Assembly: GCA_039989475.1 (NCBI GenBank)
Contig: JBDXHU010000009.1
Coordinates: forward strand, 124,001 to 188,000
Direction of reading: 5' to 3'
Length of the DNA: 64,000 nt
DNA from: JBDXHU01 sp039989475
GTDB lineage: Bacteria; Pseudomonadota; Gammaproteobacteria; Pseudomonadales; Halieaceae
In this document: positions 27,751-37,609 of the stretch, one piece after another
Layout of the letters: every line of letters starts with the position of its first letter
Position numbering within the stretch: the stretch's first letter is position 1
Made by a program: the position numbers and the translations under genes
The notes under the pieces: model-generated
What the model saw: the letters and a program-made list of their open reading frames with translations, nothing else
The model's database searches: none
Told to the model about the DNA's origin: nothing

Positions 27751-29904
27751 ATGGAAACATTAACCAGTGATGGCCAGGCACATGCCGAGGTAGCACCGGA
27801 TGAACTGGTTGAGGATCAGTCGAATTGGGAGGCACCGGCAGAGCTGCCGAGCCTGAGCGATCCCGTACTCTACATCAACGACAACATCAGCCATTTGCAG
27901 TTCAATCTGAGAGTACTGGCACAGTCGCTGAACGAATCGATACCCCTGATCGAACGGCTGCGTTTTTTGCTGATCTTCAGTTCCAACATGGATGAGTTCT
28001 ATGAGATTCGCGTGGCCGGACTGCGCCGCCAATTTGAGCTGGATCGGGAGATCCCGGGCAAGGACGGCCTGCCCGCCCACGAGGTATTACGCCAGATCAA
28101 CCTGCAATGCCACGAAGCCTATCAGCGCCAGTATGAAATCCTCAACGACATACTCTTGCCCCGCCTGAAAGAACAGGGGGTGTGTTTTCTACATGAGAGA
28201 GACTGGACCGAAGAGCAGACCAGCTGGGTGCGCCGTTATTTCCGCAGCGAGGTAATGCCGCTGATCAGTCCGCTGGGCCTGGACCCTGCCCACCCGTTCC
28301 CGCGCCTGGTTAACAAGAGCCTGAATTTTATCCTCTCGCTGGAAGGCAAAGACGCTTTCGGTCGCGAAAGCGGTATGGCGGTAGTGCCAGCACCCCGCTC
28401 ACTGCCCCGGGTGGTGCGCATGCCTGACGCGCTCTGCGATGGCGGCGAAAACTTTGTGCTGCTCTCCTCTATCATCAAGGCCCACGTCGACGAACTGTTC
28501 CAGGGTATGACGGTCAAGGAATGCCACCAGTTTAGGGTCATTCGCAACGCCGACCTGGAAGTGAACACAGCCGAGGTTGACGATATTGCGCTAGCCCTGC
28601 GCGGTGAATTGCACTCGCGTCGTTTCGGCGCGGCGGTCAAGCTGGAAATTTCCAGCGGCTGCCCGGAACACCTGTGCAACTTCCTGCTGCAACGCTTCTC
28701 ACTGACTGAGGATGAATTGTTCCGGGTGAACGGCCCGGTCAACCTGCAACGCCTGATGTCCTTGATCGACCAGTTGGAACGCAATGATCTTTGCTTTCCC
28801 GGTTTCACCCCGGGCTTGCCCAAGGTACTCAAGGACGAAACCACGATTTTCGAAACCCTGTCCAGGGAAGACCAGTTACTGCTGCACCCCTACCAGAGTT
28901 TCGCGCCGGTGGTTGACCTGCTGCGGCAGGCAGCCCGCGATCCCCAGGTAGTGGCTATCAAGCAAACCCTGTACCGCACCGGCGAGTCATCAGAGCTGGT
29001 GGAATTGCTGGCAGAGGCGGCACGGATGGGCAAGGAAGTGACCGTGGTCATTGAATTGCGGGCGCGTTTCGACGAGGAAGAGAACCTCAACTTCGCCAAC
29101 ACCCTGCAGGAAGCGGGTGCACTGGTGCTTTACGGCGTCGTCGGCCACAAGACTCACGCCAAGGCGATGCTGATCATTCGCAAGGAGGGTCGCAAGCTAC
29201 AGCGCTATGCACACCTCAGCACTGGCAACTATCACCCGCGCAACGCGCGGATCTATACCGATTACAGCTTGCTCACCGCCAATGACGATGTCTGCAATGA
29301 TGTCGCCAGGGTGTTCCAGCAGCTGACCGGCATGGGCAAGGCCATGCGACTGAAGCAACTGCTGCATGCGCCATTCACCCTGCACAAGCAGATCATTGCC
29401 AATATCGACCAGGAAATTGAGGCCGCCAAGGCGGGCAAGAAAGCGCACATCATGGCCAAGATCAACGGTCTCACCGAGAGCAAGGTCATCAAGGCTCTGT
29501 ACCGGGCGTCACAGGCCGGTGTTAAAATTGACCTGGTGGTACGCGGCATGTGCTGCCTGCGCCCCGGGGTCGCTGGAATTTCCGACAATATCCGGGTGAT
29601 CTCGGTAGTGGGCCGTTTCCTTGAGCACTCGCGGGTATTCTTTTTCCAGAATGCGGAAAACCAGTTGTACTGCTCCAGTGCCGACTGGATGGAGCGCAAC
29701 CTGCTGAACCGGGTGGAAATCGCTTTCCCCATACTCGATGAAAAGCTGGCCTCCCGACTCAAGAAAGAGCTGGAGTTGCACTTCAGCGATAATTGCCAGA
29801 GCTGGCGGCTGCACACTGACGGCCACTACACACTGAATCGACCTCGTTCCGGCCAGGAAGAGCGTTCGGTGCAGGCGATGTTGCTGGAAAAGCTCGCGGT
29901 CTGA
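27751..29904 (+). CDS. ppk1: Polyphosphate kinase 1
   Basis: This 717-residue enzyme makes polyphosphate from ATP by a phosphohistidine intermediate. The N-terminal helical domain (LRFLLIFSSNMDEFYEIRVAGL), the head domain and the two phospholipase-D-like domains are present. GHKTHAKAML places the likely phosphohistidine at His469, and RYAHLSTGNYHPRNARIYTDYSL is conserved. A reading from 27676 would start inside the 16-base palindrome and add 25 family-unlike residues; the ATG at 27751 gives the normal length. It stands alone: no ppx gene follows. Confidence 0.93.
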   Translation: METLTSDGQAHAEVAPDELVEDQSNWEAPAELPSLSDPVLYINDNISHLQFNLRVLAQSLNESIPLIERLRFLLIFSSNMDEFYEIRVAGLRRQFELDREIPGKDGLPAHEVLRQINLQCHEAYQRQYEILNDILLPRLKEQGVCFLHERDWTEEQTSWVRRYFRSEVMPLISPLGLDPAHPFPRLVNKSLNFILSLEGKDAFGRESGMAVVPAPRSLPRVVRMPDALCDGGENFVLLSSIIKAHVDELFQGMTVKECHQFRVIRNADLEVNTAEVDDIALALRGELHSRRFGAAVKLEISSGCPEHLCNFLLQRFSLTEDELFRVNGPVNLQRLMSLIDQLERNDLCFPGFTPGLPKVLKDETTIFETLSREDQLLLHPYQSFAPVVDLLRQAARDPQVVAIKQTLYRTGESSELVELLAEAARMGKEVTVVIELRARFDEEENLNFANTLQEAGALVLYGVVGHKTHAKAMLIIRKEGRKLQRYAHLSTGNYHPRNARIYTDYSLLTANDDVCNDVARVFQQLTGMGKAMRLKQLLHAPFTLHKQIIANIDQEIEAAKAGKKAHIMAKINGLTESKVIKALYRASQAGVKIDLVVRGMCCLRPGVAGISDNIRVISVVGRFLEHSRVFFFQNAENQLYCSSADWMERNLLNRVEIAFPILDEKLASRLKKELELHFSDNCQSWRLHTDGHYTLNRPRSGQEERSVQAMLLEKLAV

Positions 29905-30010
29905 AATATGGGTAAAAAGCAGGATTCGCGCCCTGAAGCTGAAAGGCTTCAAGATCACATTATGAGACTTCAGGAGTGACAGCGTCGTCGCTTTAGGTTA
30001 TGACAGAACC

Positions 30011-33000
30011 ATGATGTCATTCTTGCGCCCAATAAAACCTCTACTGGTGCTACTGAGCGGCCTGTTGCTGGCAGGCTGCCTGCATTTGCAGCTAGGTGGA
30101 CCCGTCACAGAGGCGTCTCTGACGGTAGCGCCCCTGCGCGATCCCGCCCAGGTCATCCAGGTGCTGGATACGCCCGGCATTGGGTTTATCCGCGACTTTT
30201 TCGGGGCCGAAAACTGGGACGCCAGTGACGACCTGGTACAGCTGTTATTCCTGGGCAACGTATCGGTCGACCAGGACCTGTACCAGGATGAAGAGCTGTA
30301 CCTGGTTACCGCCAGCGGCGGTTTCGACCGGGACGCCAACACCGATCTCCTGCTCGACGCAGATCCCGCCAGCGTCACTGGTCAGTGGCATGCCATCCTC
30401 AGCGGCACCCAACTGCGCCGCGCTACAGTAAGTCCGCTCACGGAAGCGGCATATCGCTACCTGGAACTAAACCTGGATGCGCTCAGTGATAGCGAGGTCA
30501 TAGAGCAACTGAGACTGATTTCACAATCCATGGTGCCTGACCTGGATAGTTCCGGGGCCGTGGATTACGAGGACACACTGCAGTGGAACCGGCTCATCAA
30601 CGCCAACGCCTACCTGCGGGATATTGCCGCGGTTGACGAGCTCTCGGAGGCGGTGCGCGCCAGCGCCAGCGCGACAACCCTGCGCAGCCTGAGCCTGGAA
30701 GTGGTGGGCCAGCCCGGCGAGAGCTCAGGCCCATTTACTATCAGCGGTAGCATTACCGTCACCAACGCCACCCGCGTCGACAGCGACGTCAACGATCCCT
30801 TTGCCTTGTACACGGATAACAGCACCATTGAAAAGGCCCAGGACCTGAGCAACCCGGTGGTACTGGGGGGCTATGTCAACCTGGCGGGCGAGGGAGAAGA
30901 AGGCGGCAACTTCCTGTTTGGCGATAGCGCCGATTACTACCACGTCGATTTGCTGGCGAGCCAGCGCATCACAATGATCATGGCCGACGACCCACTGCTC
31001 AACGACCTGGACTTGTACCTGTACGATGCCGTCGGCAATCTGCTGAATGCCTCGCTGGGTTTGTCAGAGTTTGAACAGATTACCGTACCCGCTGATGGCG
31101 AGTACTTCATTGCCGTGGAAGCCTTTGAAGGTGCGTCCAATTACCAGCTCACCCTGGGCATTGGCGAGCTGCCGGCCCAGGTAGAACTGCTGCGACTCAG
31201 TGACGATTTTGTGCCCGGCGACATCATCGCCCGCTTTCGTGCCCACCCCGGGGTAGACAGCATGGCCAAGCGTGCCCGCATGACCGGGATGCGCGTACGC
31301 GGGGGCCTGCGCCGGGCCAACCTGTTGCAGTTGGAGCAAGGCCAGGACAAGCGACTGCAGCAGCGCAAGCTGCGCACGCTGCGAGCCATGAAGCGCCTGC
31401 GCCGGCGAGAGGAAGTGAGCTCCGCTGACCTCAACTATTATGTGCAGGCCACAGCCACTCCCAATGATGCCTTTTACAGCCAGCAAAGCTGGCATTACGA
31501 AATGATCAACCTGCCGGCCGCCTGGGAAAACAGCCTGGGTGACGACGTGCTGGTGGCCGTGGTCGATACCGGCGTGCGCCTGGATCACCCGGACCTGGCC
31601 GGGCAACTGGTGGCGGGCTATGACTTTATTGCGAGCCCCTCAATTGCGGGCGACGGCAATGGCATCGACAACAACCCGGAAGATCCGGGCGACTCGGAGG
31701 GTTCCACCCCCAGCAGTTTTCATGGCACCCATGTCAGCGGCACTATTGCTGCCGCCACCAACAATGCGCCGGGAGCCAGTAGTGTTGGCCGCGGGGTTGC
31801 AGGGGTGGCCTGGAACGCCCGGGTAATGCCCTTACGCGCGCTGGGTGTGGGCGGTGGCACCACCTATGATGTGATGCAGGCTGTGCGTTATGCCGCCGGC
31901 CTGGGCAACGATTCCGGTACCCTGCCGAGCCAGGCCGCCGATATCATCAACCTCAGTCTCGCTGGCGGCGGCTACAGCAGCAGCGGCCAGGCGCTCTACT
32001 CGCAGGTGGCCAGCCTCGGCATCATCGTAGTGGCGGCGGCCGGTAACGAATCAACGTCGCAGTTTGCCTACCCGGCTTCCTATGATGATGTGATCTCGGT
32101 CAGCGCCGTCAATATCAACAAGGGCCGCGCCAGCTACTCCAATTTCGGCAGTCGCATCGATGTCGCGGCACCGGGCGGCGATGGCTTTAGTGGCGATGTT
32201 AATGGCGATGGTTACGCCGACCTGATACTGAGCACATCCGCCGACGACAGCGTGTTCCCGATCCGGGCCAGCTATAGCCTGCAGGCCGGCACCTCCATGG
32301 CCGCGCCACATGTGGCGGGGGTTGCCGCATTGATGAAGTCAGTTTACCCGGACCTGGGCAGTGATGACTTCGAATCGCTGCTGCAACAGGGACTGCTGAG
32401 CGACGATCTCGGCAGCCCCGGCCGGGACAATACTTATGGCTATGGCCTGATTAACGCCAACAAGGCGGTACTGGTAGCCCAGAGCCTGGCTTCCGGCGGC
32501 AGCATCAGTGAACAGCCCAGTATCACCACCAGCACCTCCACCATGAATTTCGGGGCCTTCGCCGACACCCTGCAGCTAACCCTGTCCAATGGCGGCACCG
32601 GCGAGCTGCTGATTGACAGCATTGTAGCCGCCGATAGCTGGGTCAGCGTCAGCGCCGCCAACGTGGACGCCGCCGGTCTCGGCAGCTACAACATCAGCGT
32701 GCAGCGCAGTGTGCTGGCGATAGGCAGTCACCTCTCCTCACTGCAGATCAGCAGTAATGGCGGCGATAGCACGGTGCAAATTATCCTGCAGCAACCGGAT
32801 CCCAACGCAGTCTCAACCGGTAACGCCGGCTTGCATTACATCTTGCTGCTAAACGCGGATACCGGTGAAGTCTTTGACGAAATCAGCGCCAACGTCGTGG
32901 AGGGCCAATACGACTTCAGCTTTAATAACATTCCCAACGGTCGCTACCAGATTGTTGGCGGCAGCGATGCCGACAATGACTTTTTTATCTGCGATGCCGG

Positions 33001-33238
33001 TGAAGCCTGCGGTGCCTGGCCGGTGCTGGACAGTCAGCCGGCGATTATTGAGCTCAACCAGGACTTGTCCGGCCTGGATTTCTCCTCCACCTTCCTCACC
33101 GGCATCATCTCAGCCAACAGCAGCGCTAGTTCAACCAGCGGGGGCGCTGGCGCGGAAACAGGCCTGAAGCTAAGACGTTCGGCCTGGCGTGCCAGGACGA
33201 TTAAACCGCCGCAGCGGGGATCAACTATCCAGCCTTGA
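30011..33238 (+). CDS. Subtilisin-like (S8) serine protease, lipoprotein
   Basis: This 1075-residue predicted lipoprotein (lipobox LLAGC) has a long N-terminal region of about 230 residues, a PPC-like beta domain (DYYHVDLLASQRITMIMAD, near 310-385), then the S8 catalytic domain with Asp519 (AVVDTGVRLDHPDL), His574 (HGTHVSGTIAA) and Ser762 (GTSMAAPHVAG). The C-terminal half has an immunoglobulin-like segment and a carboxypeptidase-regulatory-like end. The first of two adjacent ATGs is used. It probably degrades protein at the cell surface. Its last 18 bases overlap the convergent Nudix gene. Confidence 0.9.
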   Translation: MMSFLRPIKPLLVLLSGLLLAGCLHLQLGGPVTEASLTVAPLRDPAQVIQVLDTPGIGFIRDFFGAENWDASDDLVQLLFLGNVSVDQDLYQDEELYLVTASGGFDRDANTDLLLDADPASVTGQWHAILSGTQLRRATVSPLTEAAYRYLELNLDALSDSEVIEQLRLISQSMVPDLDSSGAVDYEDTLQWNRLINANAYLRDIAAVDELSEAVRASASATTLRSLSLEVVGQPGESSGPFTISGSITVTNATRVDSDVNDPFALYTDNSTIEKAQDLSNPVVLGGYVNLAGEGEEGGNFLFGDSADYYHVDLLASQRITMIMADDPLLNDLDLYLYDAVGNLLNASLGLSEFEQITVPADGEYFIAVEAFEGASNYQLTLGIGELPAQVELLRLSDDFVPGDIIARFRAHPGVDSMAKRARMTGMRVRGGLRRANLLQLEQGQDKRLQQRKLRTLRAMKRLRRREEVSSADLNYYVQATATPNDAFYSQQSWHYEMINLPAAWENSLGDDVLVAVVDTGVRLDHPDLAGQLVAGYDFIASPSIAGDGNGIDNNPEDPGDSEGSTPSSFHGTHVSGTIAAATNNAPGASSVGRGVAGVAWNARVMPLRALGVGGGTTYDVMQAVRYAAGLGNDSGTLPSQAADIINLSLAGGGYSSSGQALYSQVASLGIIVVAAAGNESTSQFAYPASYDDVISVSAVNINKGRASYSNFGSRIDVAAPGGDGFSGDVNGDGYADLILSTSADDSVFPIRASYSLQAGTSMAAPHVAGVAALMKSVYPDLGSDDFESLLQQGLLSDDLGSPGRDNTYGYGLINANKAVLVAQSLASGGSISEQPSITTSTSTMNFGAFADTLQLTLSNGGTGELLIDSIVAADSWVSVSAANVDAAGLGSYNISVQRSVLAIGSHLSSLQISSNGGDSTVQIILQQPDPNAVSTGNAGLHYILLLNADTGEVFDEISANVVEGQYDFSFNNIPNGRYQIVGGSDADNDFFICDAGEACGAWPVLDSQPAIIELNQDLSGLDFSSTFLTGIISANSSASSTSGGAGAETGLKLRRSAWRARTIKPPQRGSTIQP

Positions 33239-33925
33239 CTGGCCGTCGGCCTGGTTTTCAAAGATGTAATGCCAGCTCTTGTCGATAAGCTGGGCGCGGT
33301 GGCGTGGACCCGGCTCATCGGCCTCCCCACTCTCGTAGCCGCTATCACCGGCGAACAATACCTGCACCGGGTCCCGGGTCTGGGCAAACACGGGAAACAC
33401 CTGGTAGGGCTGGCGGGCGGCGATGCCGATCATGGCGTCTTCGGCACTGAGGTAACCCAGCAATGCGCGCAGGGTCATAATGGTCGGTGGATACAGGCCC
33501 AACTCTCCCGCCTCGTGCAGGCGCACGGCCTCGGCAATACCGATCCACTGGTAATCATGGATCTCGCTGCCGTCAATCTCAATACTCGTCTGGGCCGGGG
33601 CCAGGGCCAGGAAAAACCAGGTATAGAAGCGTTTGGGTTCGGCCACCGGCGTGGTCCAGTGGCTGAGCTGTACCATGGTGTCGGGGTCGACCAGCAGGCC
33701 TGCCTCTTCCCCGGCTTCGCGGGCCGCGGCAACGCGCGCCGCTCGCTCTTCATCGTCGGCAGCGGCGGTCCAGTCTTCAGGGTCCAGTGCGCCACCGGGA
33801 AACACCCAGACACCGCCGGCAAACAGCAGGGCCTTGTTACGTTTCAGCAGTAGAACTTCGGGGCCAGCGTCGCTATCGCGAACCAGGATGACGGTCGCGG
33901 CTGTACGCGGTTCGGGGGTGCTCAA
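33221..33925 (-). CDS. Nudix hydrolase
   Basis: This 234-residue protein has a Nudix box in the form GGALDPED, an insertion of about 16 residues, then AAREAGEEAGLLV, keeping the REXXEEXG metal-binding core. The N terminus (AATVILVRDSDAGPEVLLLKR) and the WTTPVAEPKRFYTWFFLA stretch match the NUDT19/ADP-ribose or CoA diphosphatase-like group, with the typical widened box. It hydrolyses a nucleoside-diphosphate-linked compound; the substrate is not determinable. It is 6 bases downstream of the unknown helical protein gene, so likely cotranscribed with it. Confidence 0.85.
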   Translation of the reverse strand: MSTPEPRTAATVILVRDSDAGPEVLLLKRNKALLFAGGVWVFPGGALDPEDWTAAADDEERAARVAAAREAGEEAGLLVDPDTMVQLSHWTTPVAEPKRFYTWFFLALAPAQTSIEIDGSEIHDYQWIGIAEAVRLHEAGELGLYPPTIMTLRALLGYLSAEDAMIGIAARQPYQVFPVFAQTRDPVQVLFAGDSGYESGEADEPGPRHRAQLIDKSWHYIFENQADGQSRLDS

Positions 33926-33931
33926 GGTCGC

Positions 33932-34750
33932 TTACATGTCCCCGGCGGTGGCTGCACTGTCAACACTACCGGCCACCATTGAGGCACTGGGTGCTAATTG
34001 GGCCGCGTAGGCTGGAACATCGAAGGGTACCTTCACGCCGAGGCCGGCGCTTTTCTTCATCAGGGTGGACATGGAAACGCCAGACGCCTCTGAAAGACTG
34101 CTAAAGGTCTCTTCTCCCGTGGCAATGGCCACCGTCTGGGCCACCATGCCGAGAGCGTCAACGTCGGCGCCTATCACAGCGCCCACCACCAGTCCCACTT
34201 CACGGGTCTGTTCGGGAACCAGGGCAATGACCGTCGCAATCGCCGCGGCCAGCGCCGGGTCGCTCTGGTCGCGAATGGACCGGGCTATGGCGCCGGCAAT
34301 AGCCGGTGCATGCTCGGGTGCGGCCTTGGTGGCGGTCGCTGCCAGGGTGGCAATGTCACCGAGGGTGCCGCTGCCGTACATCTGTGCCAATGCGATGGTG
34401 ACAACGGTCCCGGCACGGTCGGGATTAGCCGCCACAATATCGGCAACTAACTGGGATAACTCCTGGTTGTTGCGGGCTGCAGCGAGTGCGGCATAGGGAT
34501 TATTGGACGCTATCGTCGCGGTCAGCGTCTGTGAGTTGTCTGCCAGTACAGCTTCAGCGGCCTGGTTTTCCACAGCCGGAACGTCAGCATCTGCGGTTTC
34601 GGTCGCAGGCTGCAGTGCAGGATTTTCAAGGTAGCTGGCGGGTTGCTCAGGTGTTGCAGCCAGCGCGTCGCGCTGGGCGACATCCGGGGCGTCACCCTGA
34701 AAGTGGAAAATACCCACCAAGAGACCAAATACTAAAACGGCCATACCCAT
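33932..34750 (-). CDS. Membrane-anchored Ala-rich helical protein, unknown function
   Basis: This 272-residue protein has one N-terminal membrane anchor (GMAVLVFGLLVGIFHF), a Pro/Glu/Ala-rich linker to about residue 75, and an alanine-rich helical body with repeat-like units (DIVAANPDRAGTVVTIALAQ, IATLAATATKAAPEHAPAIAGAIA). I do not recognise a family. The reading can be extended to a TTG at 34765, but GGAG at 34763-34760 lies 9 bases before the ATG at 34750, so that start is chosen. The body is probably periplasmic. Confidence 0.65.
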   Translation of the reverse strand: MGMAVLVFGLLVGIFHFQGDAPDVAQRDALAATPEQPASYLENPALQPATETADADVPAVENQAAEAVLADNSQTLTATIASNNPYAALAAARNNQELSQLVADIVAANPDRAGTVVTIALAQMYGSGTLGDIATLAATATKAAPEHAPAIAGAIARSIRDQSDPALAAAIATVIALVPEQTREVGLVVGAVIGADVDALGMVAQTVAIATGEETFSSLSEASGVSMSTLMKKSAGLGVKVPFDVPAYAAQLAPSASMVAGSVDSAATAGDM

Positions 34751-34922
34751 AATTACGTGCTCCAAAAGAGGCGTCTATGGGTGGCTAGAGTACCAAATTT
34801 GGGCCCAAAAGCCCATCTGCCGGAATATCGACAGCCTGTCAAAGTGTGCGCTGCTTGGCACTTTGGGGGGAAAGCCGGGCACAATCAACACGCCGGTGCG
34901 CTTAACTGGCCAAAATGCTCAA

Positions 34923-36269
34923 TCAACCGCTGCGCTGCGGGTCATCCAGGTATTCCCGGGTCAGACGAAATACCACCGGTGCCAGCAGGAGCAGGGCAGC
35001 CAGGTTGGGGAATGCCATACAGGCATTGAGAATGTCGGCTATTTTCCAGACCAGGTCCAGTTCACCCACGGTACCCAGGGGTATGGCGCAGACCCAGGCC
35101 AGCCTGAAGGGCAGCACACCGCGTTCACCGAACAGGAAGACCACGCAACGCTCACCGTAGTAACTCCAGCCAATCATGGTGGTAAATGCAAACAGGCACA
35201 GGCCGAAGGTGACCACCCACTCGCCACCGGGCAGGCCGCGCTCGAAAGCCAGCCGGGTCAGGTTGGCGCCGGTTTCACCGGAATCCATAACCCCCATCAT
35301 GACAATAGCGAAGCCGGTAATAGTGCAAATCACCAGGGTATCGATAAACGTTCCCAACATGGCGATGGTGCCCTGCCGTACCGGGTCATTGGTTTGCGCG
35401 GCGGCGTGGGCGATAGGTGCACTACCCAGCCCGGCCTCGTTGGAGAATATGCCCCGGGCCACCCCCATCCGCAAGGCCACCAGCATGGTGGCACCGGCAA
35501 AACCACCGGCAGCCGAGTGTCCATTGAAGGCGCTGTCTATGATTAATACTGCCGCCGCAGGCAGCTCGCTGATATTCATGAGGATAAGTGCCAGCCCGGA
35601 CAACAGGTAGGCTATCGCCATGAAGGGCACCAGCACACTGGTGACATGGGCAATACGGCGAATACCGCCGAGAATAACAGCCGCCACCAGGGCCGCCAGC
35701 ACCAGGCCGGTGGCGAGTTGGGGAATGGCAAAGGACGTGTGCAGCACCTGGGCTACCGAGTTGGACTGCACCGTATTGGCGATACCAAAACCGGCGAGGC
35801 CGCCAAAAATGGCGAACAGGAAGCCCAGCCAATGCCAGTGCTGCTTGAGTCCATTCTTGATGTAATACATGGGGCCGCCCTTGTAGCGCCCCTCCGCATC
35901 GTGTTCACGATAGTGCACCGCCAGCACGGCTTCGGCGTACTTGGTGGCAATGCCCACCAGGGCCGCCAGCCACATCCAGAACAGCGCACCGGGTCCGCCA
36001 ATGGCAATCGCGGTGGCCACACCGGCCAGGTTGCCGGTGCCAATGGTTGCCGACAGGGCCGTCATCAGCGCGCCGAAAGGCGAGATCTCGCCTTCGCCCC
36101 GGCCATGAATGCCACGAAACAACAGGCCGAAAGCCGCAGGAATACGGCGAATGGTCATGAAGCGCAGGCCAATGCTCAGGTATAGCCCGGTGCCGAGGAT
36201 CAGGACGAGCATGACCGGGCCCCAGACCACGCTGTTAATGGTATCAATGATATTGACGAAATCGACCAT
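34923..36269 (-). CDS. Sodium:alanine symporter (AgcS family)
   Basis: This 448-residue, roughly 11-helix protein has the AGCS signature (ATIGTGNLAGVATAIAIGGP, then ALVGIATKYAEAVLAVHYRE) and RMGVARGIFSNEAGLGSAPIAHAAAQT, all diagnostic of the family that takes up alanine or glycine with Na+. The N terminus lies at the usual place, with AAGGCA ahead of the ATG. It is separated from the channel-like gene by 65 bases and probably has its own promoter. Confidence 0.92.
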   Translation of the reverse strand: MVDFVNIIDTINSVVWGPVMLVLILGTGLYLSIGLRFMTIRRIPAAFGLLFRGIHGRGEGEISPFGALMTALSATIGTGNLAGVATAIAIGGPGALFWMWLAALVGIATKYAEAVLAVHYREHDAEGRYKGGPMYYIKNGLKQHWHWLGFLFAIFGGLAGFGIANTVQSNSVAQVLHTSFAIPQLATGLVLAALVAAVILGGIRRIAHVTSVLVPFMAIAYLLSGLALILMNISELPAAAVLIIDSAFNGHSAAGGFAGATMLVALRMGVARGIFSNEAGLGSAPIAHAAAQTNDPVRQGTIAMLGTFIDTLVICTITGFAIVMMGVMDSGETGANLTRLAFERGLPGGEWVVTFGLCLFAFTTMIGWSYYGERCVVFLFGERGVLPFRLAWVCAIPLGTVGELDLVWKIADILNACMAFPNLAALLLLAPVVFRLTREYLDDPQRSG

Positions 36270-36334
36270 GGGGTGCCTTATTTTATTGGTATGGTTGTAG
36301 CGGCGCAGAGCCCAGTGTGCCGCCGGCGCGGCAA

Positions 36335-37609
36335 CTAATCCAGAGCTATCCAGTCCCTGGGAATATTTTGTTCCACCAGTTCAGTGATGCTGATGGTGAC
36401 GATGTCGTGCTGCTGACCCACCTCGGCAGCAAACAATGACTCCTTGCTGCAGCGGGCAATGATCTTGGCACGGGGGGAACGATTGCGAATCCACAGCGCT
36501 GTGCGCAGGTTTTCCTCCTCCGAACCCGTGCCCAGTATCACCACCGTATCGTCACTGTCGAGGTTGACCGTGGCGCGCACCCGATCCCAGACATCCGGAT
36601 GAGAAATATCACCCTCAAACAGCTCGCGTCGGTAATTGCCGACGAATTTCATCTGCTCGTCGGCGACCAACACACGTCGATGGGCGTCATTATCGATGAT
36701 CACCACCGTGTCCATCTCGTCCAGCGCATTTTCCTGCAACTGTTCGACGATGGTCTGGCCGAAACGACCGAAGCCCGCCAGGATGACGGCATCCTTGGGC
36801 TTGGTTTCACGGAAGTGCTTCATCAGGTGGCTCTGCACCAGGCCGGCGGCGGCCAGGTGGTAGGAATTAAAGATCTGGCACTCCTGGGCGACACGCGTTT
36901 GCGCCATGGCACGCATGAAGCGCAGGCGGCCACAGTGGACAATCAGGCGCTCTCCCACCTCGGGTACCAGTTCCAGTATGCGGCTGGCCGCCTCGAAGCT
37001 GCGCAGGCTGTCATTGCCCAGCAGCAGGATACGCTGGGCACGATGCGGCCGCAGTTGCTCGAGGAAGAAGCGATGCGTGATATCGCCGACCACTACCGAC
37101 GCATTGAAAGACTCGCGAATTTCATCGGTGGTGCTCTGGTCGCAGTTTTTACAGACGACCACGACTTGCACGCGGGGATCTTGCTCACGCAACATCCGCA
37201 GGTAGGTCAGGCTCAGCTCAGAAGAACTGACCACAATAATATGATTCTTGAGCCGACGCAGTTGCCAGCTCTGCGGTGAAAAGCTGCGTAAAAAGGCTTC
37301 GATCAGTGTCCAGGCAGCCAACATTGGCGCGCCAAAATAGGACATCCACAACAGCACTCGCGCCCAGGCAGGCCCACCCACCGGCGTACCCAGGTCGACG
37401 CCGCCGATCACAAACAGGCTGAGACTGTAATAGAGCATGGTCAGCACTGGACCGCCGGCGACTTCCGGGCGCTCGGTGACACCGACCCCGGAGGCGAAGG
37501 CGGCGAAGGCGCTGGCCAGGAACCAGATGGCGCCAATTGAACGCCAGCTGGCACCGGTAAAGAATTGATTGTTCAGGAGAGTTCGCCTATTCAATAAGAC
37601 CGAATTCAC
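36335..37609 (-). CDS. Membrane protein with two RCK/TrkA-N domains, potassium-channel-like
   Basis: This 424-residue protein has two to three N-terminal membrane segments (near 25-120) with a pore-like stretch [19 protein letters not shown] between them. Two TrkA-N/RCK NAD-binding domains follow ([18 protein letters not shown] at about 132; [17 protein letters not shown] at about 272). The arrangement resembles two-helix K+ channels, but no TVGYGD selectivity filter is present. The GTG at 37609 lies inside the end of purC (23-base overlap). No clear ribosome site was found, so a start slightly downstream is possible. It may gate an ion by nucleotide. Confidence 0.72.
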   Translation of the reverse strand: MNSVLLNRRTLLNNQFFTGASWRSIGAIWFLASAFAAFASGVGVTERPEVAGGPVLTMLYYSLSLFVIGGVDLGTPVGGPAWARVLLWMSYFGAPMLAAWTLIEAFLRSFSPQSWQLRRLKNHIIVVSSSELSLTYLRMLREQDPRVQVVVVCKNCDQSTTDEIRESFNASVVVGDITHRFFLEQLRPHRAQRILLLGNDSLRSFEAASRILELVPEVGERLIVHCGRLRFMRAMAQTRVAQECQIFNSYHLAAAGLVQSHLMKHFRETKPKDAVILAGFGRFGQTIVEQLQENALDEMDTVVIIDNDAHRRVLVADEQMKFVGNYRRELFEGDISHPDVWDRVRATVNLDSDDTVVILGTGSEEENLRTALWIRNRSPRAKIIARCSKESLFAAEVGQQHDIVTISITELVEQNIPRDWIALD

